Shown: positions 15,948-24,744, counted from the stretch's first letter. The stretch: 64,000 bases of DNA from Chryseobacterium artocarpi (GCF_001684975.1 NZ_MAYH01000048.1:124001-188000); one strand, 5' to 3'. The notes: a model not told the origin generated them from the letters alone. Numbers and translations: made by a program.

Positions 15948-17789
15948 TTAAAAATTAATTGTTGCATAAATACTAAAATTTCTCTTTGGCATAGGATAAT
16001 CAATTACAGTTTGATAAACAGTATTCGTAAGATTGTTCACTTTAAAGCCTAGTGTATATTTTTTCAAAATATCGGCAGAAACTCCTGCATTCAAAAGAAC
16101 GTAAGAATCTATAGCCGTTGCTCTATCTTCATTCGTTGTTGTGTAGGTAAGCCCATTGATAAGCGCCTGAGCATAAATTTTCATGAAATCAAATCTATAA
16201 TCTATTGCCCCCACAGCTTTGTGTAAAGGAACATAAGTCATCTGCATCCGGGTATCCTTATTAATAGATTTTGAATACGTATATCCTGCATTGATTTTCA
16301 GCCCATGTCTTCCGAAATTTTTATTCCAGGTTACCTGAGACTCCAGCCCATAAAATTCTGCATTATTTGTATTGACAGGTGCCCAATATCCATAAGGAGT
16401 AGGAAGCCATCTGATAAGATCTTTGATCTCCATATAATAAGGGCTCAGATTAATCTTAAAATCTCCAAACCTAAACTCATGATTCATATCCACATTGGAA
16501 GAGGTCTCAGATTTTAAATCAAGGTTCCCGCCGGGTTGCCAATACAAATCATTAAAAGATGGAAATCTGAAGTTTCTCGAAAAGCTGGCACTCACCTGAT
16601 ACCATTGTAAAGGGGTCCATTTTCCTGAAAAGGAATACAAAAGCGGAGAAGAAATACCTTCCACAAAATCCTTCTTGATTCCAGCTTCAAAACGTAAATC
16701 TTTATTTACAAAATATCTTATCATTCCCGCTAAAGAACCTACATTACGGCTAATCGTTCCTATTCCGGTTTCATAGCCTTGTGCTTTATTCACCTGGAAT
16801 TCTCCGATAGCATTAAAATTAATCTTTGGAGTAATGAAATAATTAAAATCGTTTTTAAAAATATAATTCTTTCCGTCTGCACCACTTGTTTTAGGTAAAT
16901 TTAGCGCTGAGAAATACTGGAAATTATCCTCAGTATAAGCAGCTTTCAGACTATTGGAAAGATTTTCTTTATTAACATCCCAGGAAATTACACTACGTAA
17001 AGTCTGAGCATTATATTTTGTTCTGTTACCGTTTGGTTCGTAAATAGGATAATGTTGCGAAGCATCAAATACTTGACTTTGCCAGGAAATGGTTTGATCA
17101 TTGGCTATTTTATAGGCTGCCCCTACATTAAAGGTTGTATTATAATATCTTCCATTAATATTCTTAAATGGTGTAATACCCGTTATATATTCCGGAACTT
17201 CATAATCATTTGCGCTTACAGCATAGTTTAAAGAAGCCTTAAAGCTGAATTTCTCATTACTGTAAGAACCTTTAACAAAGTTATTGTAAGTACCGAAAGA
17301 TGCTGCCTCTGAAAACAGAGAACCATGAAAACCTTTATTAAATTCAAGAGTGTTATTCAGATGAATACTCCCCCCGATAGCTCCCGAGCCATACGTAACA
17401 CTTCCTCCGCCAGCCTTTACTCCGATCTGATCATATCCGAATAAAGCAATATTATTAACATCACCCTGACCTAAAAAGTTAGAATTGATATTAATACCAT
17501 TCCAGACAAAAGCAGTCTGCTGAGCTGTAGTTCCTCTGAAAGAAGGTGAAGAAACTGCACCACGACCATTTTCTTTAATATAAACATCAGATTGAAACCT
17601 CAACAGTTCAGAAAGGTTGCTGGAATTTTTTTGTATTTCTGAAGGAGTAATGATTTTAATAGGATGAAATTGCTTCACCTTATTCATCTGACTGTCGAAA
17701 ATATAAATGGTATCAATTGATTTCTCCTGACCGAAAAGAAAACAGCCATAAGACGACAAAAACAGTACTAAAGATCTTTTTATATTCAT
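15948..17789 (-). CDS. btuB: TonB-dependent vitamin B12 receptor (BtuB-like)
   Basis: This 613-residue protein has a signal peptide (MNIKRSLVLFLSSYGCFLFG), a plug domain (SELLRFQSDVYIKENGRG, PSFRGTTAQQTAFVWNGINI, VKAGGGSVTYGSGAIGGSIHL), and a beta-barrel with the usual aromatic C-terminus (FSIYATINF). No carboxypeptidase-like N-terminal extension is present, and the length is close to that of BtuB (about 600). The 5' leader carries a cobalamin riboswitch, which is strong evidence that the substrate is cobalamin or a related corrinoid. It would be energised by TonB/ExbBD encoded elsewhere. A BtuG-like lipoprotein follows after 5 bases. Confidence 0.9.
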   Translation of the reverse strand: MNIKRSLVLFLSSYGCFLFGQEKSIDTIYIFDSQMNKVKQFHPIKIITPSEIQKNSSNLSELLRFQSDVYIKENGRGAVSSPSFRGTTAQQTAFVWNGININSNFLGQGDVNNIALFGYDQIGVKAGGGSVTYGSGAIGGSIHLNNTLEFNKGFHGSLFSEAASFGTYNNFVKGSYSNEKFSFKASLNYAVSANDYEVPEYITGITPFKNINGRYYNTTFNVGAAYKIANDQTISWQSQVFDASQHYPIYEPNGNRTKYNAQTLRSVISWDVNKENLSNSLKAAYTEDNFQYFSALNLPKTSGADGKNYIFKNDFNYFITPKINFNAIGEFQVNKAQGYETGIGTISRNVGSLAGMIRYFVNKDLRFEAGIKKDFVEGISSPLLYSFSGKWTPLQWYQVSASFSRNFRFPSFNDLYWQPGGNLDLKSETSSNVDMNHEFRFGDFKINLSPYYMEIKDLIRWLPTPYGYWAPVNTNNAEFYGLESQVTWNKNFGRHGLKINAGYTYSKSINKDTRMQMTYVPLHKAVGAIDYRFDFMKIYAQALINGLTYTTTNEDRATAIDSYVLLNAGVSADILKKYTLGFKVNNLTNTVYQTVIDYPMPKRNFSIYATINF

Positions 17790-17835
17790 ATCCTTCTACT
17801 TTTCCTCCGAAAGCAATATGTTTTATTGATTATCA

Positions 17836-17992
17836 TTCTGGCAGGTCTCCTGACTTTCGCTTTCTGTGCCTTCCCGTTTTACACAGTGGCTTTTTACAGA
17901 AATTTTTATTGCGATTTACAGTTGCGGGGACAGTCTGGGCATTTCACCCAATTCCCTTTTCATTCCAATATACTGGAAACCAAAATTTTTGC
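17836..17992 (-). promoter_or_regulatory. btuB leader: Cobalamin riboswitch (AdoCbl-type element)
   Basis: On the minus strand the conserved blocks appear in the right order: AAAAGGGAATTGGGTGAAA (near 17965-17947), CCCCGCAACTGTAA (17929-17916), GCCACTG (17890-17884) followed by GGGAAGGCACAGA, and GTCAGGAGACCTGCC (17854-17840), the B12-box stem. A GGTTTCC...GGAA hairpin opens the element. It ends about 50 bases before the btuB-like ATG. Binding of cobalamin is expected to lower expression of the receptor and the lipoprotein behind it, typically by occluding the translation start. Confidence 0.95.
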
Positions 17993-18065
17993 AAAGATAG
18001 TTTTTTAAACGTATTAGCCAAAAAAGGAACTTATGCTCTACCCTTTTCCTGTTCATATATTCTAA

Positions 18066-18098
18066 AACAAAAAGCTGCTTCCAATAATGAAAGCAGCT
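18066..18098 (-). terminator. Rho-independent terminator after pafA
   Basis: On the minus strand AGCTGCTTTC pairs with GGAAGCAGCT (9 of 10) and is followed by TTTTTGTTTT. It lies 25 bases past the phosphatase stop. Confidence 0.75.
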
Positions 18099-18123
18099 GT
18101 ATATTGATAATAATTCTATTCAA

Positions 18124-19791
18124 TTATTTACCCATAACTTCTGTGATTGGATTTCCAACATTTCCGCTTGGGAACTGAATTTTCAACAATGAAGAAACAG
18201 TAGGCGCAATATCAGTCATATGATAAGCCTTGTTACTTTCTCCCTGTTTTACTCCCCATCCCATAAAGATTAACGGAATGTGTGAATCATAAGAGTTCCA
18301 TACACTGTGTGTAGTTCCTGTCTTAGAATATGGAGGAAGCATAGAATCATGAGAGATCAATTGAATATCTCCGCTTCTCTGTCTGTTGATTCCGTTAATA
18401 ATTCTCTGTTTGATCAGCTCCGGAATGCTGGCTTCCTGAACCCTGTCTACAGAAACTGCATATAAAACAGTAGGATCTTTTTCTAATTCTTTTACCGTAA
18501 AGTTTCTTACATCATCCAGTTCAAGTTTGCTGTCTGCCAATACTTTTCTATCAAAGTAGATCTGATAATTGTCAATCGCATTGATTAGCTTATCAGCTCC
18601 GAATTTATCTTTAAGCTTTTGATTAAGATTCTTTTCAGCACCTTCTCCGAAGAAACCTGTCGGGATTTTATGTTCTTTCAGGAATCCTACAGAATGTGCA
18701 CCACCATGGTCAGCAGAAAGGAAAACTGTATATTCTCCTTTTCCAACTTTGGAATCCAGGTAATTGAAGAATTGTGCTAAATCCTGATCTAATCTGATAT
18801 AAACATCTTCTACCTCAATAGAGTTTGGTCCGAATTTATGTCCTGCATAATCCGTAGAAGCGAGATTGATCGCTAAAAAGTCTGTGATATTATCACCTCC
18901 TAATTTTTCACCTTCCACAGAAGCTTCCGCTAACTTTAATGTCAATGTATTTCCAAAAGGTGTATAACGGATATTATCTTTTTTAGTCTGATAATCTTTA
19001 GCAAGATCATTGTAAGGGAATGTAGGAGTTTTTGCACTCCCTAATAAACCTTCCCAAGGAGAATTGTCAGGAGCACTTTCCGTATACTGGTTGATTGGTA
19101 ATAAAGTATTCCAGCCGTTTGCTACCAGTTTCTCAGGTAAATTCTGAGAGTTGAATGACTTCATCCACTGAGGAAGATCATTCATATACCATGTACTTGA
19201 AATAAAGTTTCCGGTACTGTCATCAAACCAGAAAGCTCCGTTTGGTGTATGTCCCGCAGGAAGAATAGAAGCTCTGTCTTTCAAAGAAACTCCGATTACC
19301 TTTCCCTGGAAGTTAGTTGCTAATCTCAATTCATCAGTTACTGTTGTAGACCAAAGATTTTTTGGAGAGTGGCTTCCTGTTTTTGTATTCGTTGTTCCTA
19401 CCGGCTGTACGCTGTCATCCGCTGTACAATACACTCCTTTACCCGTTTCCTTATCCGTCCAGTCATTTCCGGCAATCCCATGAATTGCAGGTACAGATCC
19501 TGTATAGATACAAGTATGCCCTAATGCCGTAATGGTAGGAACATAAGGAATATGTACGTTATTTAAAGAATATCCTGTGTTTAAAAGTCTTTTGAAACCG
19601 TCATTACCATATTTATTGTAAAAACGGTATAAATAATCCCAACGCATCTGGTCTACTACAAGACCTACAACTAATTTGGGTCTCTCTAATTGAGAATTTT
19701 TGACCTTCTGTGCATTGATCGTAACTACGGACATGAAAGTAACTGCCGCAATTGAAATTTTCCTAAACATCCACGTAAATTTTTTATTCAT
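18124..19791 (-). CDS. pafA: PafA-type alkaline phosphatase
   Basis: The start is set at the ATG at 19791 (MNKKFTWMFRKISIAAVTF), giving a normal signal peptide; a longer frame to 19884 would overlap the divergent gene. The rest (about 555 residues) closely matches the phosphate-irrepressible alkaline phosphatase of Elizabethkingia meningoseptica: VVGLVVDQMRWDYLYRF with the first metal-binding Asp, PTITALGHTCIYTGSVP with the Thr nucleophile, SLKDRASILPAGH with the Lys and Arg that bind phosphate in PafA, STDYAGHKFGPNS and SADHGGAHSVGF with metal ligands, and GTTHSVWNSYDSHIPL. It is a periplasmic or outer-membrane-associated monoesterase that hydrolyses phosphomonoesters even when phosphate is plentiful. 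Confidence 0.93.
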   Translation of the reverse strand: MNKKFTWMFRKISIAAVTFMSVVTINAQKVKNSQLERPKLVVGLVVDQMRWDYLYRFYNKYGNDGFKRLLNTGYSLNNVHIPYVPTITALGHTCIYTGSVPAIHGIAGNDWTDKETGKGVYCTADDSVQPVGTTNTKTGSHSPKNLWSTTVTDELRLATNFQGKVIGVSLKDRASILPAGHTPNGAFWFDDSTGNFISSTWYMNDLPQWMKSFNSQNLPEKLVANGWNTLLPINQYTESAPDNSPWEGLLGSAKTPTFPYNDLAKDYQTKKDNIRYTPFGNTLTLKLAEASVEGEKLGGDNITDFLAINLASTDYAGHKFGPNSIEVEDVYIRLDQDLAQFFNYLDSKVGKGEYTVFLSADHGGAHSVGFLKEHKIPTGFFGEGAEKNLNQKLKDKFGADKLINAIDNYQIYFDRKVLADSKLELDDVRNFTVKELEKDPTVLYAVSVDRVQEASIPELIKQRIINGINRQRSGDIQLISHDSMLPPYSKTGTTHSVWNSYDSHIPLIFMGWGVKQGESNKAYHMTDIAPTVSSLLKIQFPSGNVGNPITEVMGK

Positions 19792-19866
19792 CACAAATTT
19801 AGGGGTTTTGAAAGTTTTAGAGTATGAAATTTTCTTTAAATTTGAATTATTACCTGTATTTAGATT

Positions 19867-20655
19867 TTGAAAGCAACAACTCATTTAATAAATGTCAAAT
19901 CAGTAGAGGAGTTACCTAGTGTTGAAGACATCATTACAAAACCTAGACATCAACAAATTAAAATCATTTTTTCCCCACATGTTAATCATTTACGGGAAGA
20001 GTATGGCAATGACTTAAAAGAAAAACTGTTGAACTATCAAATCGGTGTCCATTTAATAAAACCAGAAATTAATATCAGACAACTCATTTCAGATGAAGAA
20101 ATTATTCTTCATCAATCATTTTTTGTTCAATGTGCAAAAGATTACAGAGAGCTTGGAAATAAATTAGTACATCTTTTCTGTAAAGAAAAGAAAATCAAAC
20201 TTAATGAACAATTTCCTTGTTTAAACTTCAACAATTTAAAAGACAGAAAAAACCAATCAGGAAAAGTGAGTCACTGGAAATATTTCATTCATGGTTTTCA
20301 TTGTCATTTTAACAATGTAAAAACAGGACAGAAAATTGAAGTACCTTTCATGTTTGGAATGGAATTCGGAGATCTTGATCCGTATTTTTTCGTCATGTTT
20401 ATAAAAACAACCCCAAAATACCAGCCATTACCAGTCGATATTTATGAAGACTTTAGTGACGGATATAGAATACTTAAGGTCTTACTTAGTTTGGATTTAT
20501 TAGAAGAAATTAATTCAAACATGCAAGGACATACCGGAATTGTTGTAAAGGATAGAAAAAAAATTGAAATTAACATCTTTGATCCTGACGTTTATTTTGA
20601 AACACTTAAGCCACAGTCAAAATGGTCAAAACTACTTCAGTTTTTTAAATTTTAA
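19867..20655 (+). CDS. Uncharacterised protein (DUF6896-like C-terminal part)
   Basis: A 262-residue protein with no signal peptide or membrane segment. The frame begins at TTG (19867), two codons after an in-frame stop, and no internal ATG occurs before residue 165, so TTG (or the adjacent ATT) must be the start if the N-terminal part is real. The C-terminal part contains HGFHCHFNNVKTGQKIEVPF and EFGDLDPYFFVMFIKTTPKY, which resembles the DUF6896 domain as I remember it. Such domains are found in stand-alone proteins of unknown role. It is followed 13 bases later by another uncharacterised gene, so the two probably form an operon. An 8-base TAAATTTG (19837-19844) just upstream is a possible -7 box. 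Confidence 0.6.
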   Translation: MKATTHLINVKSVEELPSVEDIITKPRHQQIKIIFSPHVNHLREEYGNDLKEKLLNYQIGVHLIKPEINIRQLISDEEIILHQSFFVQCAKDYRELGNKLVHLFCKEKKIKLNEQFPCLNFNNLKDRKNQSGKVSHWKYFIHGFHCHFNNVKTGQKIEVPFMFGMEFGDLDPYFFVMFIKTTPKYQPLPVDIYEDFSDGYRILKVLLSLDLLEEINSNMQGHTGIVVKDRKKIEINIFDPDVYFETLKPQSKWSKLLQFFKF

Positions 20656-20668
20656 TAATTAAAACAAA

Positions 20669-21454
20669 ATGATTTTAGGAGTATATTGGTACTTTAAATT
20701 TCCTGAAAACCTATACAATTTCAGCTTTTTTAAGTTTTTCGAAGGATACGGAGGTCATGCTGATAATGAAGCAGAACTGGTTGCAAGAGTTCAACTTGAG
20801 AACATCGATGATTTTATTAAAAAACTGGAGGCTCTTAAAACTCAGTTTAAACATGCTTTCTTACATCTTAATATCAGTGGAAATCAAATGATCATCAGTA
20901 TTGGTGGACATCTGCTTTTTGACTTCTATTTTCAGTTGGCTCTCGAAGTAAAAGAACTGCTAATCCGTGAAAATGCTATATCACTGGATTCTAGTCTTCC
21001 ATTCACATCAGAAAGGACTCAAACCTTTCACATGGAAAGAAATCATTCCGGAAAAATAGAACACCGTTTTCTTCAGCTTGTAGGTTCGGATTTCAAGAAG
21101 AATAATGCTGAAAATCTTTCTATAAGGATTGACTGTAATTTACCTTTAACTGATAAAGAACACTTCATCAAAGATCTGCTCCCCATCTGCAAAGAAGAAA
21201 ATATCAATGTATTCTATTATAAAGATCATGATTTTAACAACCATTGTAATCTGATGCTCTTTTTTACGAATGGCAGACAGACAAAAGATACTCTTCAAAT
21301 TGTTAATTTCAACACCTTTGGGAGTAAAATAAAACAGTTGACTCAGAAATATCCGCTTCATTTTGGACATTTGGAAGGTTTAAAATATTATCCTAAAAAT
21401 GAACCTCATGTTGAGATGATGGTAGATAAAGAGTATATTCTAGGCGAAAACTAA
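20669..21454 (+). CDS. Uncharacterised soluble protein
   Basis: I do not recognise this 261-residue protein (MILGVYWYFKFPENLYNFSF). It has no signal peptide, membrane segment or known catalytic motif. It has a mix of helices and strands with two similar-looking alpha/beta halves (around ELVARVQLENIDDFIKKLEA and DKEHFIKDLLPICKEENI). The gene lies 13 bases downstream of the preceding uncharacterised gene and 39 bases ahead of a VOC-family gene, all on the same strand. Confidence 0.6.
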   Translation: MILGVYWYFKFPENLYNFSFFKFFEGYGGHADNEAELVARVQLENIDDFIKKLEALKTQFKHAFLHLNISGNQMIISIGGHLLFDFYFQLALEVKELLIRENAISLDSSLPFTSERTQTFHMERNHSGKIEHRFLQLVGSDFKKNNAENLSIRIDCNLPLTDKEHFIKDLLPICKEENINVFYYKDHDFNNHCNLMLFFTNGRQTKDTLQIVNFNTFGSKIKQLTQKYPLHFGHLEGLKYYPKNEPHVEMMVDKEYILGEN

Positions 21455-21493
21455 AATAATTTTAATTCAATAATTACTGCTAAATATAATACT

Positions 21494-21886
21494 ATGATCA
21501 AATTCAAATATGTCATCCTGTATGTAGAAAATGTAGAAACTTCAATGAATTTCTACAAAGATACCTTCGATGCTGAGATCAAATTTATCACTCCTGAAAA
21601 AGATTATGGAGAATTACTGACAGGGGAAACCACTCTTTCTTTTGCATCTATTGATCTTGCAGCCTCCAATGTAAAAAAAGGATTTTTACAATCAAAAACA
21701 GAAGTAAAACCCTTCGGAATAGAACTGGGATTCGTTACTGATAACGTCGAAGCACTGGTTGAAAAATCAATAAACAACGGTGCCGTATTGTATGAAGACA
21801 TTGCTGTAAAACCATGGGGACAAAAGACAGCTTACATTAAAGACCTTGATAATTATTTGGTGGAAATCTGCACAGAAATTCAATAA
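21494..21886 (+). CDS. VOC-family (glyoxalase/bleomycin-resistance fold) protein
   Basis: This 130-residue protein is one VOC domain of two beta-alpha-beta-beta-beta units: KYVILYVENVETSMNFYKDTF, then IELGFVTDNVEALVEKSINNG and KTAYIKDLDNYLVEICTEI with the usual C-terminal metal-ligand Glu. VOC proteins include glyoxalase I, dioxygenases and fosfomycin/bleomycin resistance proteins; its role is unknown. It is 12 bases before an acetyltransferase gene. Confidence 0.85.
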   Translation: MIKFKYVILYVENVETSMNFYKDTFDAEIKFITPEKDYGELLTGETTLSFASIDLAASNVKKGFLQSKTEVKPFGIELGFVTDNVEALVEKSINNGAVLYEDIAVKPWGQKTAYIKDLDNYLVEICTEIQ

Positions 21887-21898
21887 AACATCTACTCC

Positions 21899-22435
21899 GT
21901 GGAAATAAAAAAATTACAGAAAATGACAACCAACCCAAGTATACATTGGGGACAGAATGGTTACTCAACAGATACGATCTACTCGGTTTCTTCAATTGAG
22001 TTTGGTGGAACTTTTGAATTTATCATAAAAGAAAAATCTCTTTCCTATACCAAAAACTGGAAAACTGATTCTGATGATATCGACGAACTCAATATCATCA
22101 TTGAGAAAGATCATTCTTTCGGTGCTTTTGATAATGATGAACTCCAGGGATGGATTATTGGCGAACACAGAACATGGAACAATAGTTTTTATATAGAAAA
22201 TCTTCTTGTCAATGAAAAATACCGCAGACAGGGAATAGGAATTATGCTGATTAAAAATATCATCAAAGAAGCAAGGAAACTCAACTGCAGAGTGATTGAA
22301 TTAGAAACCCAGAACACCAATTACCCTGCCATTCAGTTTTACAGAAGAATGGGTTTCAATATTACAGGTATAAATACGAGATTATATAATAATTCTGAGG
22401 AAATTGCCTTGTTTATGACTTTAGATATAGAATAA
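21899..22435 (+). CDS. GNAT N-acetyltransferase
   Basis: A 178-residue GNAT protein. The GTG at 21899 is preferred over the ATG at 21923 because MEIKKLQKM forms the first strand usual for this subgroup and because the gene then starts 12 bases after the VOC gene. The acetyl-CoA loop is LLVNEKYRRQGIGIMLIKNI, followed by CRVIELETQNTNYPAIQFYR and RMGFNITGINTRLYN, which resembles streptothricin-type acetyltransferases. The substrate is not known. Confidence 0.83.
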   Translation: MEIKKLQKMTTNPSIHWGQNGYSTDTIYSVSSIEFGGTFEFIIKEKSLSYTKNWKTDSDDIDELNIIIEKDHSFGAFDNDELQGWIIGEHRTWNNSFYIENLLVNEKYRRQGIGIMLIKNIIKEARKLNCRVIELETQNTNYPAIQFYRRMGFNITGINTRLYNNSEEIALFMTLDIE

Positions 22436-22518
22436 TTTTTCAATTGTATTTAAAACACTTGTTAGTGTCTTAAAATTTTTATACATTAGTAATCAACAAA
22501 TTAAAAGCATCAATTACT

Positions 22519-22773
22519 ATGAAAAATTTAAAGAAATTAAAGAGAAGTCAATTGGTATTAATCAGTGGTGGTGATACTGCCTATGCAGTTTGTTTGGATG
22601 GTTATTGCCCTCCTACTTTTGGATCTTACTATTGCAGCGGTGATACTTGCTATAGATCAACTGGTGGTGGTGGTAACCCTGGCGGTGGAGGTCCCGGAGG
22701 CGGAGGTACTCCTTGCCATGAGCCAATACGCTTCTGCCAGGAAGGAGAAACAGGATGCGGATGTGTTAATTAA
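22519..22773 (+). CDS. Double-glycine-leader, Cys/Gly-rich bacteriocin-like peptide
   Basis: This 84-residue precursor starts with an 18-residue leader MKNLKKLKRSQLVLISGG that ends in the Gly-Gly site cut by C39-peptidase ABC exporters. The leader matches a set of short 'bacteriocin-like' precursors common in Chryseobacterium. The core has eight cysteines in two blocks (CLDGYCPP, YYCSGDTCY; CHEPIRFC, GCGC) around a Gly/Pro-rich linker. No exporter, immunity or maturation gene is next to it, so it must use a transporter encoded elsewhere. A hairpin terminator follows, making it a single-gene unit. Whether it is antimicrobial or a signal is unknown. Confidence 0.8.
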   Translation: MKNLKKLKRSQLVLISGGDTAYAVCLDGYCPPTFGSYYCSGDTCYRSTGGGGNPGGGGPGGGGTPCHEPIRFCQEGETGCGCVN

Positions 22774-22797
22774 AGTTAGATTGTTAGATAATGTGAG

Positions 22798-22828
22798 GAG
22801 CGGTTTTTACCGCTCTTTTGTTTTTTAT
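22798..22828 (+). terminator. Rho-independent terminator after the Gly-Gly-leader peptide gene
   Basis: GAGCGGT and ACCGCTC pair around a TTTT loop and are followed by TTTTGTTTTTT. Confidence 0.88.
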
Positions 22829-22896
22829 ATTTTTATAATGTAGCCTTAAAAATTCAATGCAATTTCACTATTTTAGCAAAAAAAGACTTATAACAG

Positions 22897-23445
22897 ATGG
22901 ATACTAGAAAAAATGTTCTTGAAAAATTGTCGGATCATGAGCTTGAACAATACATAAAACCTGATAGTAAATTCGTTCCTGAAGCTATTCAATATGCTTA
23001 TGAAATTTTACAATCAAGAGGAAAAGTATTTACAGAGCAGGAAAAAGAACGTATTAACTCAGTCATTTCCAAAACCGAAGAAAACGAAGCAACAATACTT
23101 CACCCCAACTATACAAAGGCTTCCAATCTCATTTATTTATCAGGAGCTGTAGGAATCGGCTGTTTGATATGGACGTATGAACAATTGGATTCAGAACTGG
23201 CTATCTTTATATCGGCTGTCGTTCTTGCTTCTGTTTTTGGTGTCGGATATATGATTGGAAAAGGTAACGAAGTAGCAAAGTTTGTTTTCATTATCCTTTT
23301 CATATTGGGGCTTGCGGGTATTCCTACACTGATAACTCACTTAAGTGCTAATCCTGTATTGGGAATTATGAATATCCTGCAATTCATTCTCCAGACATGG
23401 GCTATTGTTCTGCTTGTAAAAATCCCGAAAAGGAAGAAAGTATAA
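22897..23445 (+). CDS. Four-helix membrane protein of unknown function
   Basis: This 182-residue protein has a charged N-terminal helical part of about 75 residues (MDTRKNVLEKLSDHELEQYI; with KVFTEQEKERINSVI) and then four hydrophobic segments at roughly residues 78-94, 102-122, 127-147 and 153-174, ending in a basic tail KIPKRKKV. I do not recognise the family. The frame of the following Crp/Fnr regulator could overlap its end if an upstream ATG were used, but the regulator more likely starts 8 bases after this stop. Confidence 0.7.
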   Translation: MDTRKNVLEKLSDHELEQYIKPDSKFVPEAIQYAYEILQSRGKVFTEQEKERINSVISKTEENEATILHPNYTKASNLIYLSGAVGIGCLIWTYEQLDSELAIFISAVVLASVFGVGYMIGKGNEVAKFVFIILFILGLAGIPTLITHLSANPVLGIMNILQFILQTWAIVLLVKIPKRKKV

Positions 23446-23453
23446 ACTCTTTC

Positions 23454-24026
23454 ATGAATAAACTCCTTGCATACATCCATTCCCTCACTCCTTTTTCTGA
23501 TGAAAGTTGGAACTTACTTCAGACTGCACTTTCAGAAAAAATATATAGGAAGAACGAACTGATGTTACAGGAAGGAGAAATATGCCACTCGCTATTTTAT
23601 ATTAATCAGGGGTTTTGTAAAAGCTATTATGAAATAGATGGTGTAGTAAAAAACACCGGATTTTTCTTTGAAAATGAAATAGCTACCAATATCAATAGCT
23701 TTGGAAGTGGTCAGCCTTCAGAATTTAATATTGTGGCATGTGAAAAATTACATGTTATCATTTTTGATAAAGAAAAATTGTTTAAACTGGCTGCACAATG
23801 TCCGGAAATAGAAACTTTAGGGCGCCATTGTATTCGTCAGTTTGCTTCCAGGCAGGAAGAATTTTCCAATCTTTTCAAACTGTACTCAGCACAGGAAAGA
23901 CTGGAATATATAGAAAAGAAATACCCTGAAATGGTACAACGCATACCACTTACCCAACTTGCCTCATTTCTTGGTGTGGCTAGAGAAACTTTAAGCAGAA
24001 TCAGAAAGCGAAGATTATCCCAGTAA
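23454..24026 (+). CDS. Crp/Fnr-family transcriptional regulator
   Basis: The start at 23454 (MNKLLAYIHSLTPFSDESW) is chosen because it begins at the usual first helix; the longer frame from 23397 lies inside the preceding gene. The 190-residue protein has a cyclic-nucleotide-binding beta-roll (YRKNELMLQEGEICHSLFYI, GFCKSYYEIDGVVKNTGFFF) and a short C-terminal helix-turn-helix (LTQLASFLGVARETLSRIR). No Fnr-type cysteines are present and the ligand pocket looks divergent. In Bacteroidota such proteins often control nearby genes; the next gene, a glycolipid-binding-like protein, is 51 bases downstream. Confidence 0.87.
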   Translation: MNKLLAYIHSLTPFSDESWNLLQTALSEKIYRKNELMLQEGEICHSLFYINQGFCKSYYEIDGVVKNTGFFFENEIATNINSFGSGQPSEFNIVACEKLHVIIFDKEKLFKLAAQCPEIETLGRHCIRQFASRQEEFSNLFKLYSAQERLEYIEKKYPEMVQRIPLTQLASFLGVARETLSRIRKRRLSQ

Positions 24027-24077
24027 AATTATTGTACTTCGTAACCTTATCATAAACATCACACAAAATCAAAACAA

Positions 24078-24632
24078 ATGAAAACATTAATCTGGAAAGG
24101 AATCGCTTACCAGTCTCTTGAATATTTTAACCTTAAAGAAAGTAACGAAAATTACATCGTAGAATCAAGAATCATCGGTTCCTATAAAGAACAAATTTAT
24201 AATGTAAAGTACAATCTTACGATTGATAATAACTGGAAAATTCAGGAATTCAATATTGAATCTGAAGTAAATTCCGGGAAAAATAAACTGACAGGAAAGA
24301 AGCTACAAAACAACTGGGAAATCAATAATGTCATCAATCCGGACTTTAAGGATTTTATTTTCATTGATATTTCCCTGACTCCTTTTACCAATACATTGCC
24401 CATAAATCATTTACAGATTCCAGAAGGCAATTCACAGGAAATTAAGGTGATCTATATTGATGTTTTAAATAATATCATAAAACCTGTCCCTCAATTGTAT
24501 ACCAGAATTTCAATGGATCAGTACCGTTATGAAAACCTTACTTCCGACTTTAAAGCTGATATTTTAGTTGATAAAAACGGACTGGTTGTCAATTATCCCG
24601 GGTTATTTGAAAAAACGGAAGAACTTTCATAA
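24078..24632 (+). CDS. Putative glycolipid-binding family protein
   Basis: This 184-residue soluble protein opens with LIWKGIAYQSLEYFNLKESN, and has VESRIIGSYKEQIYNVKYNLTI and FKDFIFIDISLTPFTNTLPI, matching the putative glycolipid-binding family (PF06475) in pattern and length. The family was named from a structure resembling a lipoprotein carrier; its activity is unknown. It follows the Crp/Fnr gene on the same strand, and a regulator-target relation is possible. Confidence 0.72.
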   Translation: MKTLIWKGIAYQSLEYFNLKESNENYIVESRIIGSYKEQIYNVKYNLTIDNNWKIQEFNIESEVNSGKNKLTGKKLQNNWEINNVINPDFKDFIFIDISLTPFTNTLPINHLQIPEGNSQEIKVIYIDVLNNIIKPVPQLYTRISMDQYRYENLTSDFKADILVDKNGLVVNYPGLFEKTEELS

Positions 24633-24744
24633 ACACTTTCAAAGTAAATATACTTACTAGATTCTTGCAGTTTAAAGGTATTATTTTCTTTGACTTTAAT
24701 AGCTTTTTGAATATCATTATCTTTGAAATACATCAAAAAACGTC

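Noticed and set aside
17717..18178. 153-residue plus-strand open frame
   Set aside because: It is antisense to the cobalamin riboswitch and the start of btuB; the conserved riboswitch blocks explain the sequence, and the protein has no family features.
19794..19801. TAAATTTG on the minus strand just before the pafA start
   Set aside because: It fits the -7 consensus but lies only 3 bases before the ATG, so transcription would start within the gene; treated as chance.
22565..22843. Overlapping 92-residue frame over the Gly-Gly peptide
   Set aside because: The peptide frame has the recognised leader and stops before the terminator; the overlapping frame runs through the terminator hairpin.
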